The position numbers and the translations under genes were made by a program. From assembly GCA_021851165.1 (NCBI GenBank), contig JAJZJN010000008.1, positions 1 to 38,046 of the forward strand: DNA of 38,046 nt, written 5' to 3'. Source of the DNA: Actinomycetes bacterium (lineage in GTDB: Bacteria; Actinomycetota; Acidimicrobiia; Acidimicrobiales; JAJZJN01). The notes beneath the pieces were generated by a model. The model searched no databases. It saw only the letters and a program-made list of their open reading frames with translations, and was not told where the DNA came from. Positions 1-7,318 of the stretch are shown in pieces; within the stretch, counting starts at the first letter, position 1, and every line of letters starts with the position of its first letter.

Positions 1-2
1 CG

Positions 3-182
3 GCAGTATCGCTTACCTCGCATCGCGAGGTGACGTCGCCGGTCTCGGGCCGCTCCGCGGGGGCCCTGGGCCGCGCGGTTCAGCAGGACGCGCCTCTGTG
101 CACCCAGTGCGGCATGGTGATGCAGCGGGCAGGGTCGTGCTATGTGTGCTCAAGCTGTGGCACCACGAGCGGCTGTAGCTGA
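3..182 (+). CDS. nrdJ: B12-dependent (class II) ribonucleotide reductase, C-terminal fragment
   Basis: Only the last 59 codons are in the window; the 5' part lies upstream of base 1. The visible end carries the cysteine-rich tail of adenosylcobalamin-dependent ribonucleotide reductases: a CTQC pair, then a GSCYVC segment, a CSSCG pair and the terminal TSGCS. In this family the C-terminal cysteines shuttle reducing equivalents to the active site, where ribonucleotides are reduced to deoxyribonucleotides for DNA synthesis. The identification rests on this tail alone, which is distinctive. A small hairpin follows the TGA stop at 203-215. The next genes run on the opposite strand, so this is the end of its transcription unit. 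Confidence 0.8.
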   Translation, partial: AVSLTSHREVTSPVSGRSAGALGRAVQQDAPLCTQCGMVMQRAGSCYVCSSCGTTSGCS

Positions 183-202
183 GCCGAGCCTCTTGCGAGT
201 TT

Positions 203-215
203 CCCCGTTTCGGGG
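203..215 (+). terminator. Hairpin after nrdJ
   Basis: The inverted repeat CCCCG-TTT-CGGGG lies 20 bases past the nrdJ stop and before the oppositely oriented RES toxin gene. The stem is short (5 bp) and has no T-run, so it is at best a weak or Rho-assisted terminator. Confidence 0.4.
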
Positions 216-373
216 AGGGCTTGCGGCGCTGGTGTGCCGCGGGTCGCGAGGCCGGCGAGGTGGAGGTTGATGGCGGCGCACGCTCGAGAGAACGCCGAGT
301 GGATCGAGGAAGTCGAGCAGATCCCAGCCTGATCAGGGGAGCAGGGAGTTGCGGGACGCATCTGGTCAGTGCC

Positions 374-922
374 TCACAGCCCAAGCCACCCCGCCGCCTC
401 AGCGACGACGGGATGATCCGGGCCGAGGTCGACTACGCTCGCCTCACGGATGAGGCCGGCACAGCGCTCTGAGAACAGGCTCAGCTCGGCCCACGACGCC
501 TCGTGGATCGACCACCACCGCAGGCCTACTGGCTCCGGGTGGCTGGCGAAGAGTGCCGCTCCCTGGCGCTGGGTGACCCCCCGCTGGCGGGTTGCCACTG
601 CAGAGGGCCGAAGCTCTTCTCGGAGCAGCACCTCCGGGTCGTCCAGGTCGATCAGGGCCGCCCCGTCATCCAGGTCGATCCCGGCGAGCGCGAGCGGTAG
701 GCCCGCGCGCCGCAGCAGGGCGGGCGACAGTGGCCCGCTCCCTCGGAACGGTGCCAGTGCCTCGACGACCGCTGCGGCCGGCGTCCCGGTCGCGTACAGC
801 ACGCCGTAGAGGTCAGGGTTGTCGTGGCGTCCGTCGCCCTGGTACGCCCGGGGCGCCCACAAGGAGCCGCCCTCGGAGAACGGATCGTTGCCCGAGCGCG
901 GGAAGACCCGCCAGATCCTCAA
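374..922 (-). CDS. RES-domain toxin of an Xre/RES toxin-antitoxin pair
   Basis: The frame is open well upstream, but the plausible start is TTG at 922. It overlaps the antitoxin stop (TTGA) and begins directly with the family opening LRIWRV, giving 182 residues. RES-family marks are GR-x-DNP (Arg about 32), VLYAT (Tyr about 43), VVEAL (Glu about 54) and a WWSIHEASW segment near 136-144 carrying the candidate Ser. Characterised RES toxins (MbcT-like) degrade NAD+; that is family knowledge, not shown here. The gene order antitoxin then toxin, with translational coupling, is typical. The C-terminal third is acidic and aliphatic. A longer start inside the antitoxin reading is unlikely because that stretch is Arg/Pro-rich shadow sequence. 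Confidence 0.75.
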   Translation of the reverse strand: MRIWRVFPRSGNDPFSEGGSLWAPRAYQGDGRHDNPDLYGVLYATGTPAAAVVEALAPFRGSGPLSPALLRRAGLPLALAGIDLDDGAALIDLDDPEVLLREELRPSAVATRQRGVTQRQGAALFASHPEPVGLRWWSIHEASWAELSLFSERCAGLIREASVVDLGPDHPVVAEAAGWLGL

Positions 923-1251
923 GCGGGCGAGCCGGCCCGCTCGGCCCGCAGGGCGGCCAACAGCTCCTCGGGTCGCCCTGAGCGGACCACGTCTAGAGGG
1001 CGGCGGTCCCCGAGATGGGGGTTCGCCCCGACCAGCCAGCGCCTGGCCGCTTCGGGTTCGTATAGTCGCGACAGCTCGGAGAGCACCAGCTCGAGCACCT
1101 CGACCCGTTCGGCGTTGAGCAGGCCGGGGCCCTCCCCCCGGCTCCAGCGGCTCACCTGGGCCGGGTCGACGCCTAGCAACTCGGCCAGCCGCCTGGCCGA
1201 GCCCATCCACGAGGCGAGGGAGCGGACTTTCTCGGCAGTCGGGATCGGCAC
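919..1251 (-). CDS. Xre/MbcA/ParS-type antitoxin with DUF2384 toxin-binding domain
   Basis: About 110 residues if started at GTG 1251. The N-terminal half has a helix-turn-helix-like segment (ARRLAELLGVDPAQVSRW). The C-terminal half has the toxin-binding signature: LYEPEAARRWL, then NPHLGDRRPLDVVRSG and a terminal LLAAL helix. This is the normal partner of RES toxins; it neutralises the toxin and usually represses its own promoter. GTG 1251 is favoured because a TATGCT -10-like box lies 6 bases upstream (1263-1258 on the minus strand), which would give a leaderless message. An in-frame ATG at 1299 is the alternative and would add 16 residues that look non-coding. The stop overlaps the toxin start. 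Confidence 0.75.
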   Translation of the reverse strand: MPIPTAEKVRSLASWMGSARRLAELLGVDPAQVSRWSRGEGPGLLNAERVEVLELVLSELSRLYEPEAARRWLVGANPHLGDRRPLDVVRSGRPEELLAALRAERAGSPA

Positions 1252-1257
1252 GCTCTG

Positions 1258-1283
1258 AGCATAGCGCAATGTATTGTGTTGCG
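1258..1283 (-). promoter_or_regulatory. Probable promoter/operator of the Xre/RES pair
   Basis: On the minus strand, TATGCT (1263-1258) sits just before the proposed GTG start. An inverted repeat CGCAA...TTGCG (1265-1269 with 1279-1283) surrounds a nested CAAT-N2-ATTG. A dyad beside the -10 box is where an autorepressing Xre-type antitoxin would be expected to bind. The spot is AT-richer than its surroundings. Positions are seen; the function is inferred. Confidence 0.4.
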
Positions 1284-1558
1284 GCGGTACGGCCGACATG
1301 CGCTCGTTGCCGAGGTGAGCGGCGTCGCCAGGGACGTGACCGACATCCGCGAGCGTGCAGCTCGCACTCACCGGCCCGACCGCCACACGGGCCGAGGCCT
1401 AGCGGAGGAGGGCGGGTGGTCGTCGGCGTCTGGGAGCGCGAGGACTACGAGCAGGCTGTGGCGCGAGCCGACAAACTGGTGCGGGTGCAGTATGGAGAAT
1501 CACGGTGCCGACGACCACGACGGACCACGACGGACGAAATCCGCACATGGCTCGAGTC
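1284..1558. other. Non-coding gap between the toxin-antitoxin pair and the hydrolase
   Basis: About 300 bases separate the antitoxin start from the hydrolase stop. No convincing gene was found. A plus-strand frame from about 1417 to 1589 (WEREDYEQAVARADKLVRVQYG, shown here only as a description) is mildly protein-like but has no good start and overlaps the hydrolase 3' end. It could be a decayed gene remnant. A 10-bp tandem repeat (ACCACGACGG, 2.3 copies) lies at 1513-1535. Confidence 0.3.
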
Positions 1559-2164
1559 TCAGCGTCGTGCGGGCGTTTCGCCTCCGTAGGTGTCGGACAT
1601 CCACTGGCTCACCAAGGTGGCCACCTCGGAGTCGTGACCGCCGATCCCGTGGTCGGCACCGTCTATCCAGGCATGGGTGACGGGCCCGGGGATAGCTGTG
1701 GTCTCGCGCTGAAGCTCTGCCGGGGTGGCGAAGTTGTCGCGGGTACCAGAGACGAACAGGCAGGGCAGCTCCAGTTTGTCGAAGTGCTCGGTGCGCAGTC
1801 GTTCTGGCTTGCCAGGTGGATGGAGGGGATAGCTGATTAGCACGAGCCCTGCCGCAGGAAGGCCGGCGGCCACGGCAATCGAGCAGATGCGGCCACCTAG
1901 TGACCGTCCACCGAGCGCGAGGGCGCCGGGGTCGACCCCGAGCTCTCCGGCAAAGGCGGTGGCTGCGCTGACAACCGTTGCCAGGAGCACGTGCTGGGGG
2001 TCTGGAGAACGTCGGCCAGCTAGGCGATAAGGGAAGTCGATCCGCTCGACGGGGACCCCGCGTGCAGAGAGAATCTCGTCGATGGCTACAAGCGCCGGCT
2101 GGTCGCGTCCTGCCCCTGCCCCTGGAGTGAGGAGAACGCCGGCCGGCAGGGCTAGGTTGTCCAT
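1559..2164 (-). CDS. Alpha/beta-hydrolase, KANL3/Tex30-like (dienelactone-hydrolase-like)
   Basis: 201 residues from ATG 2164. A complete serine-hydrolase triad is visible: nucleophile Ser88 in GGRSLGGR, Asp143 in SGTRDNFATP and His172 in GADHGI. The N-terminus has the LLTPGAGAGRD oxyanion-type loop seen in the KANL3/Tex30 branch. The substrate is unknown; the family is cytoplasmic and there is no signal peptide. The frame stays open upstream to 2272, but those codons are antisense to the TetR gene and look non-coding. The start abuts the divergent TetR start with no spacer, suggesting shared regulation. Confidence 0.75.
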   Translation of the reverse strand: MDNLALPAGVLLTPGAGAGRDQPALVAIDEILSARGVPVERIDFPYRLAGRRSPDPQHVLLATVVSAATAFAGELGVDPGALALGGRSLGGRICSIAVAAGLPAAGLVLISYPLHPPGKPERLRTEHFDKLELPCLFVSGTRDNFATPAELQRETTAIPGPVTHAWIDGADHGIGGHDSEVATLVSQWMSDTYGGETPARR

Positions 2165-2782
2165 GTGCGAGAAACCAATCCACCAGGGCATCCATCCGGA
2201 CGCGAGGCGCAGCTTGCACAGACCCGTAGGGCAATCATGGATGCGGTCTACTCCCTTCTGGAGGATACGCACCCTGCGGCGCTATCGATTCCAGCAGTTT
2301 CGAAGCGTTCAGGAGTGTCCCTCGCGACCATATACCGCCATTATCCATCCAAGGAGCTCCTCCTCGAAGCAGCTGCATCCGGCGTCGACAGGCATACGCG
2401 GGATTGGCTCGGCGAGGAGCCAGTGGTAGCCGGCAAGAATCTGGAGGAGTTCGTCTCACGCATGTGGCACGAGCTGGCCGGACAGATTCCAGCGATCCGT
2501 ATTTCCCACTCCACGCCGGGGGGCCATGAGTTTCGGGCCCTGCGTCAGGTGAGACGCGAGCAAGACGCTGTGAGAGGTATCGAGGCCTCCGGTGTCGATG
2601 CCGGCAGCGATGCAGGCAGGCGCCTGGTGCGCCTGGTGCTGTTGCTATTGTCGTCGAGCACCCTCATCGAGCAGGTGGATCGGATGGGCCAGGACGTGGA
2701 CGAGGCAGCCGGCGACATCGTCTGGGCAATCGAGACCCTGGTGGGAGCAGTCGCCGCCCTACAACAGCGCTCTTCGTCGTAG
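2165..2782 (+). CDS. TetR-family transcriptional regulator
   Basis: 205 residues. A canonical TetR DNA-binding domain lies near residues 15-65: helix MDAVYSLLED, then SIPAVSKRSGVSLATIYRHYPSKELLLEAA. The variable C-terminal domain, rich in Leu and Val, would bind an unknown ligand. GTG 2165 is the only usable in-frame start that keeps the first helix; the next ATG (2237) would cut into it. A TANNNT-type -10 (TAGGTT, 2153-2158) lies 6 bases before the GTG, consistent with a leaderless transcript starting inside the hydrolase gene. It probably controls the divergent hydrolase. The 3' end overlaps the end of the convergent histidine kinase gene by 24 bases. Confidence 0.8.
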   Translation: MRETNPPGHPSGREAQLAQTRRAIMDAVYSLLEDTHPAALSIPAVSKRSGVSLATIYRHYPSKELLLEAAASGVDRHTRDWLGEEPVVAGKNLEEFVSRMWHELAGQIPAIRISHSTPGGHEFRALRQVRREQDAVRGIEASGVDAGSDAGRRLVRLVLLLLSSSTLIEQVDRMGQDVDEAAGDIVWAIETLVGAVAALQQRSSS

Positions 2783-4297
2783 CGGAACGACCATGCGGGC
2801 GATGGCTCCTCCCTCGGCGTCGTTGGCCACCTCTGCGCGACCTCCGTGAGCAGCAGCAATTGCGCCAACTATGGCGAGACCGAGCCCGGAGCCGCCCTCG
2901 TAGGAGCCACGAGCAGAGTCGGGTCTGCTGAATCGCTCGAATGCACGGGGCAGGAAGGATTCAGGGAACCCCGGACCGTGGTCGTGGACTTCGATGGCAA
3001 CCTCGTCATGTCGCCATATCGTAGACAGGATGATTTCCGAGCCCTCGGGGGCAGCTCGCAGCGCGTTGTCCACGAGGTTGTCCAGGGCCCGCCGTAGGCG
3101 ACTGCGGTCACCAGCGATGGTTGTACCGCCCCCCGGACGGGTGCTCTGGCGTAGCGAGACCTGGATGGCTCGTGCAACTCCTCGGCTCGATCCAACCTGG
3201 GCAACCTCGTTCATGAGGTCGTCCATGTCCACCGGCTCCACGACGAGTGGCTGGTCGGCGTCCATCCGGGATAGCAGCAGGAGGTCCTCGGCCAGGTGCG
3301 CCAGGCGTTCGGCCTCGCCAGCTGCATCACGCACCGCCTGGCGGAGCTGGTCACGGGTCCGTCCCGGCCGGTCTGCAAGCTCGAGCTGCGCCTGGAGGAC
3401 GGTGAAGGGTGTCCGCAGCTCGTGACCTGCATCGGCCGTGAAGGCTCTCTGGCGTTCCAACGCAGCCCTCTGGCTGGCGAGAAGCGCGTTGACCGTGCCG
3501 GCCAAAGAGGCGAGCTCATCGTCGCGCCGCGGCATTCCGAGCAACCCGTTGGAGCCGGTGGCAGCGATCCGTTCGGCCTCCTTGCGCATGCTCTCTACTG
3601 GCTTGAGGGCAGCTCCTGCGAGCAGCCAGGCACCGGTCCCGGCCAGGACTATCGCCAGGAGGCTCCCCGCGAGCAAGAGGAGTTGAGCGCGGTGGACCGC
3701 CTCGTCTGTCTGGGTGAGCGAGGCTGCCACTACCACGGTCCACCCGGGCGCCTGTGGGGAGCCTTCGGCAAGGACGCGTAACTTCCTCGCGGGGTTCAGG
3801 CCCTTGGCCGTTGCGGTGGATCGGATCGTGGAGATCCGTGAGCCGTTCCGCAGTGTCTCGCCTACGGTGAGCGCAGGCGCCAGGGGATGGTTTCCAGCAG
3901 CGGGGCTGGCCTCTACTACCTTGCCGGAAGGGGCGATCAACTGGACCATGAAGCTCGATTCCGGGAGTGCTCGGTCGTAGGGCTGGCCTGCTTGCCCTGG
4001 CCGGCCTGCTTGCCCTGGCCGGCCTGCCACCATGTCCGGCCCCGTGGCATCGTCGCTGTCAGCGCTCCCTGCTGAGCGTGTGGAAGTACCTTGTCCGGCT
4101 CCATCGTGTGCGGAGCCGCCATAGCCGCGCAGCTGGTCCAGGGCCTGCATGCCGAAGGTGGCCTGGCTGTGCAACGATGCGTCGAGCGACGACACGAGGC
4201 CTTCCGAGAAGACCTGGAGGAATGCCACGCTCCCAGCTAGAGCCAGCGCTGCGGTTATGGCGGCAACTGCCAGGGCCAGCCGGAGGCGAATGCTCAC
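2759..4297 (-). CDS. Membrane sensor histidine kinase (two-component system)
   Basis: 512 residues. One transmembrane helix is at about 8-30 and a second at about 205-230, flanking an extracytoplasmic sensor region of about 175 residues. A HAMP-type linker (LKPVESMRKEAERI) follows. The phosphoacceptor is His292 in the HisKA motif GHELRTPFTV. The ATPase domain shows the N box around Asn407/Asn411, DHGPGF (439-444) and GGSGLGLAIV (468-477), so the kinase is complete. The sensor region contains a low-complexity GRPGQA repeat (about 91-106) encoded by an 18-bp tandem repeat. The response regulator lies 14 bases upstream on the same strand, making a regulator-kinase operon. The stimulus cannot be read from the sequence. 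Confidence 0.9.
   Translation of the reverse strand: MSIRLRLALAVAAITAALALAGSVAFLQVFSEGLVSSLDASLHSQATFGMQALDQLRGYGGSAHDGAGQGTSTRSAGSADSDDATGPDMVAGRPGQAGRPGQAGQPYDRALPESSFMVQLIAPSGKVVEASPAAGNHPLAPALTVGETLRNGSRISTIRSTATAKGLNPARKLRVLAEGSPQAPGWTVVVAASLTQTDEAVHRAQLLLLAGSLLAIVLAGTGAWLLAGAALKPVESMRKEAERIAATGSNGLLGMPRRDDELASLAGTVNALLASQRAALERQRAFTADAGHELRTPFTVLQAQLELADRPGRTRDQLRQAVRDAAGEAERLAHLAEDLLLLSRMDADQPLVVEPVDMDDLMNEVAQVGSSRGVARAIQVSLRQSTRPGGGTTIAGDRSRLRRALDNLVDNALRAAPEGSEIILSTIWRHDEVAIEVHDHGPGFPESFLPRAFERFSRPDSARGSYEGGSGLGLAIVGAIAAAHGGRAEVANDAEGGAIARMVVPLRRRALL
3985..4027. repeat. 18-bp tandem repeat inside the histidine kinase gene
   Basis: Two perfect copies of GGCCTGCTTGCCCTGGCC (3985-4002 and 4003-4020) plus a partial third to about 4027. 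On the coding strand they encode repeating G-Q-A-G-R-P in the extracytoplasmic domain. The period is a multiple of three, so copy-number change keeps frame. Confidence 0.9.
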
Positions 4298-4311
4298 AGA
4301 GCAGCGCTCGG

Positions 4312-4983
4312 TTACTCGATGCGCAAGCGGTAGCCTGCGCCCCGGATCGTCTCTATGTCCGACGTCCCGAAAGGATGGTCGACTTTACGGCGCAAGCGGG
4401 CGACCAGCTGGTCGACGACGTTGGAGCCTCCGTCGAACGCGAAGTCCCAGATCTCCTCCAAGATGCGGGATCGACTCAGCATCTCTCCGGGGTGGGACAT
4501 GAACAGCTCGAGCAGCCGCAGCTCTCTGGTGGTCAGGGCAAGCTCGGCGCTGCCCCGCCAAGCCCTGCGGGCGGCGGGGTCCAGTCGCAGGGAGCCTACG
4601 CTCAGCACCGCTGGTCGTGGGTTCTCCCCCCGCCTGGCAAGCGCCCGCAGCCTGGCGCCGAGCTCGACGAAGCTGAAGGGCTTTGCAAGGTAGTCGTCAG
4701 CGCCCCCGTCCAGACCCTTTGCCCTGTTGTGGACGTCCTCCAGGGCCGTGAGCATCAGTATGGGAGTCCAACACTTGTGTGCTCGCAGCCTGGCGCATAC
4801 CTCGAAGCCGTCGATGTCAGGCAGCATGATGTCCAGGATGATCACGGAGTAGGCATTCTCCGTCGCGAACCAGATGGCCTCCTCGCCATAGGCGGTGACA
4901 TCGACCGCGTGGCCGTCCTCCTCGAGTCCCTGGCGCAGCACGCGTGAGACGCGTGGTTCGTCCTCGACCACGAGCAGGCGCAC
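4312..4983 (-). CDS. OmpR/PhoB-family response regulator
   Basis: 223 residues from GTG 4983. The receiver domain has acidic residues Glu7/Asp8, the phosphoacceptor Asp51 (IILDIMLPDIDG) and Lys101 in DDYLAKPF. The C-terminal winged-helix domain has the LTTREL..LLELFMSHPGEMLSR segment and ends in the wing motif ETIRGAGYRL. The frame extends to 5055, but residues before VRLLVVEDE do not belong to the receiver fold, so a GTG at 4983 (or 4989) is chosen. It is the partner of the downstream histidine kinase. A perfect TGTCATG direct repeat with 11-bp spacing in the upstream intergenic region is a candidate binding site for this regulator. Confidence 0.9.
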   Translation of the reverse strand: MRLLVVEDEPRVSRVLRQGLEEDGHAVDVTAYGEEAIWFATENAYSVIILDIMLPDIDGFEVCARLRAHKCWTPILMLTALEDVHNRAKGLDGGADDYLAKPFSFVELGARLRALARRGENPRPAVLSVGSLRLDPAARRAWRGSAELALTTRELRLLELFMSHPGEMLSRSRILEEIWDFAFDGGSNVVDQLVARLRRKVDHPFGTSDIETIRGAGYRLRIE

Positions 4984-5049
4984 GTACACCAGATTACGCG
5001 AGCCACCGGGTGTCCAAGACGCTCGGGTCTCCCAACGGCGTGATGGCCG

Positions 5050-5067
5050 TGTCATGGCGATGTCATG
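5050..5067. promoter_or_regulatory. Candidate OmpR-type operator: direct repeat with 11-bp spacing
   Basis: TGTCATG occurs at 5050-5056 and again at 5061-5067, start to start 11 bp. It lies between the divergent response regulator (start 4983) and the glycosidase gene. OmpR/PhoB-type dimers bind tandem direct repeats at about this spacing. The assignment to the neighbouring regulator is inference. Confidence 0.4.
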
Positions 5068-5074
5068 TCACTCG

Positions 5075-6406
5075 ATGCACCATACTGGGGTGATCGATCA
5101 GGCAACGGATGATTCCGCGCGCACGCGCTCGGCGGAGAGGGTGGCAGAGCGTCGTTCCCGAGAAGGGAGACCCGAAGGCGGCCAGCCCCCCCCGGGCCGC
5201 TCGGAGCGTCGCTCCGCGGCCGACAGACGCAGGCGGAGGCGCAGGCGCATCCGGATAAGGCGGGCCGTGGCATTGGTGGTCGTGGCCGGAATGCTCTTCG
5301 GGGTGGTGTCCGCCGTGGGAGCGGTCACAGAGCCGGGTAACGCTGCGCTGTCGGTCAGGTGGGTCGAGTGGGTACGGGGACATGGCGGAGCACGCGTGGT
5401 GGCTATAGCCGAGCGTGTCTGGTACGAGCACCATCAGCCTCCGGTAGGGGGGCGACCTGCCCCTGGCCTGATCAAGGCCCATTCGGATGTGAAGGTTCCC
5501 GTCTCTGCACCGGGGGTGGCCCACCTGCCGGCCCCCCCTTCCATAGCGCCGATCGTCACTCCTGCATTGGCCGGTGAGGGCCAGTGGCGCCCAGCCGGCC
5601 CGCTCGTAGACGGAGTACCGGCTATCTACGTGGCGGATCTGCGTCCGGATCCGGTTCACACGAGCCTGGTTGCGGCAGTGGCGTGGATGGACCCGACGCT
5701 GTTGAGCTTCAGGCTGTTTGCCGGGGCTCAGGAACCTCCGACGGGAGGGCCGTGGAAGTACATGGCCCCCATCGCATCCTCGCTCAGGCCGACGTTGGCT
5801 GCTGCGTTCAACTCAGGATTCCGCATGCAGGACGCCCAGGGAGGTTATTACGCAGAGGGAAAGACTGCCGTGCCCTTGGTGAAGGGCGCCGCATCCCTGG
5901 TCATATTTCGCAATGGCCAGGCGACGGTGGGGCAGTGGGGCCGTGACGTATCGATGGGGTCTGACATCTCGTCGGTCCGCCAGAACCTGAGCCTGATCGT
6001 CGACGGGGGGCACCCTGTCGCAGGACTCCGGCGTGCTCCTACCGTGCAGTGGGGTGCGACAGTCGGAGGCCACCTGCTCGTGTGGAGATCTGGGATCGGG
6101 GTGACGTCGAACGGGGCTCTGGTATACGCGGCGGGTCCTGGCCTAAGTGCTTACAGCCTGGCCGACGTCCTTGCCCATGCTGGGGCGGTACGTGCCATGG
6201 AGCTAGACATCAACACGGACTGGGTCAACTACTTCTACTTCGACCACGCTGTCGGGCAACCTGCGAGCCCGTCCAACGGGCAGCGGTTGTTGCCGACGAT
6301 GCTTCGCCCACCGCTTCGGTACTTCGAGGGAACCGCTAGGGACTTTGTCGGGGTGTTTGCCCGTCCACGTCCCGTTGGACACCTGACGAGCACACCGGCG
6401 GGCTGA
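5075..6406 (+). CDS. Membrane-anchored phosphodiester glycosidase (NAGPA-domain) family protein
   Basis: About 443 residues. A basic, Arg-rich cytoplasmic head (a run of eight Arg near 50-60) precedes one hydrophobic segment (AVALVVVAGMLFGVVSAVGAV). A Pro-rich stretch follows and then a C-terminal domain with NAGPA/DUF2233-family marks: AAFNSGFRMQ, GGYYAEGK, LIVDGGHPV and MELDINTDWVNYFYF. Members hydrolyse sugar phosphodiesters or related exopolysaccharide linkages; the substrate here is unknown. The topology places the catalytic domain outside the membrane. The start is uncertain: ATG 5075 is used, GTG 5090 is possible, and ATG 5054 would put the TGTCATG repeats inside the gene. It is divergent from the two-component system, which may control it. 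The 3' end is 5 bases from the convergent methyltransferase. Confidence 0.7.
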   Translation: MHHTGVIDQATDDSARTRSAERVAERRSREGRPEGGQPPPGRSERRSAADRRRRRRRRIRIRRAVALVVVAGMLFGVVSAVGAVTEPGNAALSVRWVEWVRGHGGARVVAIAERVWYEHHQPPVGGRPAPGLIKAHSDVKVPVSAPGVAHLPAPPSIAPIVTPALAGEGQWRPAGPLVDGVPAIYVADLRPDPVHTSLVAAVAWMDPTLLSFRLFAGAQEPPTGGPWKYMAPIASSLRPTLAAAFNSGFRMQDAQGGYYAEGKTAVPLVKGAASLVIFRNGQATVGQWGRDVSMGSDISSVRQNLSLIVDGGHPVAGLRRAPTVQWGATVGGHLLVWRSGIGVTSNGALVYAAGPGLSAYSLADVLAHAGAVRAMELDINTDWVNYFYFDHAVGQPASPSNGQRLLPTMLRPPLRYFEGTARDFVGVFARPRPVGHLTSTPAG

Positions 6407-6411
6407 TCCGC

Positions 6412-7296
6412 TCAGCCGTTCCGCGGATTCCTGGGGTTGGCGCCATCCGTGCCGGCGCCATCCGTGCCGGCAGCATGTGGATCGGTGAGCGTCGTGTCGG
6501 CGTGGTTTGTCGCAGCCGGGTCGGCGGCCTTCTGCCCGACTGCGACGGCTGCCTCGGCCACCACCCGGGTGATGCGGATGTCCACGAATCCAGCGTCCTC
6601 GAGCATGGAGGTCCAGGCCTCGGCGGACACCGGGCGCTCTGTCGTGCGGAATGTGAAGCGCCAGGCGTTCTTTGCCACACGCCACCAGCCTCCGGGTCCA
6701 CGCTTGGCCAATGCCATCACCTTGCCAGCTATCACCTGACGGTCGCCGCTGGTTCGCCCGCGCCCGAACATCATGTCACCGATCACGATCTTCCCACCGG
6801 GGCGCAGCCAGCGGGCCGACTTTGCGACGACGGCAGCCTTCTCCCGGTCATGGAGGTGGTGAAGAACGTAGTTCGACACTACGAGATCGACGCTGGCGTC
6901 GGGCATGTCGAGCCTCTCTATGGGGCACACCATGCCGCGTACTGCCACGCCGCGCTCGCTCGCTCGGATGCCCAGGCGGTCGATCATCGCCGGGCTCACG
7001 TCCACCGCGGTAACCGAGGCTCCGGCCTCCGCAAGCGGCAGGGCGAGCTGACCGGTACCGGTGCCCAAGTCGAGCACGGCCTCGCCGGGCTTCACGCCGG
7101 CAGCATCGATTACGGCGTTTACGACCCTCGTGAGATTGGGCGACGCGACATCCTCCCAGGAGTCGACCCGGCGGTTCCAACGCTTACGCTGTACCCGGGC
7201 GTCGTGGTCTTCCTGACGCGCATGAGGGGTGGGGGAGGCGGCGGTCACGAGATGGGGACGCGCTTGATCCATGGGCCCATTGTGCTGGTGCAACAT
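6412..7296 (-). CDS. Class I SAM-dependent methyltransferase
   Basis: 294 residues. A Rossmann-type SAM-binding core is clear: motif I VLDLGTGTGQLALPLAEAG, the acidic residue after strand 2 in VTAVDVSP, and the post-motif region VDLVVSNYVLHHLHD. The layout is like the UbiE/COQ5 and Methyltransf_11 group. The substrate is not identifiable. The last 35 residues, rich in Asp, Thr, Gly and Asn, look like a disordered tail; part is encoded by a 15-bp duplication at 6439-6468. An N-terminal extension of about 30 residues may mean a later start. The neighbouring aldo/keto reductase lies 22 bases upstream on the same strand, so the two are probably cotranscribed. Confidence 0.75.
   Translation of the reverse strand: MLHQHNGPMDQARPHLVTAASPTPHARQEDHDARVQRKRWNRRVDSWEDVASPNLTRVVNAVIDAAGVKPGEAVLDLGTGTGQLALPLAEAGASVTAVDVSPAMIDRLGIRASERGVAVRGMVCPIERLDMPDASVDLVVSNYVLHHLHDREKAAVVAKSARWLRPGGKIVIGDMMFGRGRTSGDRQVIAGKVMALAKRGPGGWWRVAKNAWRFTFRTTERPVSAEAWTSMLEDAGFVDIRITRVVAEAAVAVGQKAADPAATNHADTTLTDPHAAGTDGAGTDGANPRNPRNG
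6439..6468. repeat. 15-bp perfect tandem duplication in the methyltransferase 3' end
   Basis: GGCGCCATCCGTGCC is present at 6439-6453 and 6454-6468. On the coding strand it encodes the repeated G-T-D-G-A of the C-terminal tail. Confidence 0.9.
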
Positions 7297-7318
7297 GACA
7301 CTGCGATGACCTGCATCG

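Noticed and set aside
13-384. Minus-strand ORFs opposite the nrdJ end
   Set aside because: They are Arg/Pro/Ser-rich shadow frames; the plus-strand frame has the nrdJ cysteine tail.
923-1210. N-terminal extension of the RES toxin
   Set aside because: It lies wholly in the antitoxin gene in another frame and is Arg/Pro/Gly-rich without domain character.
4895-5074. Upstream starts of the glycosidase
   Set aside because: The stretch overlaps the response-regulator start and the TGTCATG repeats, and lacks protein character.
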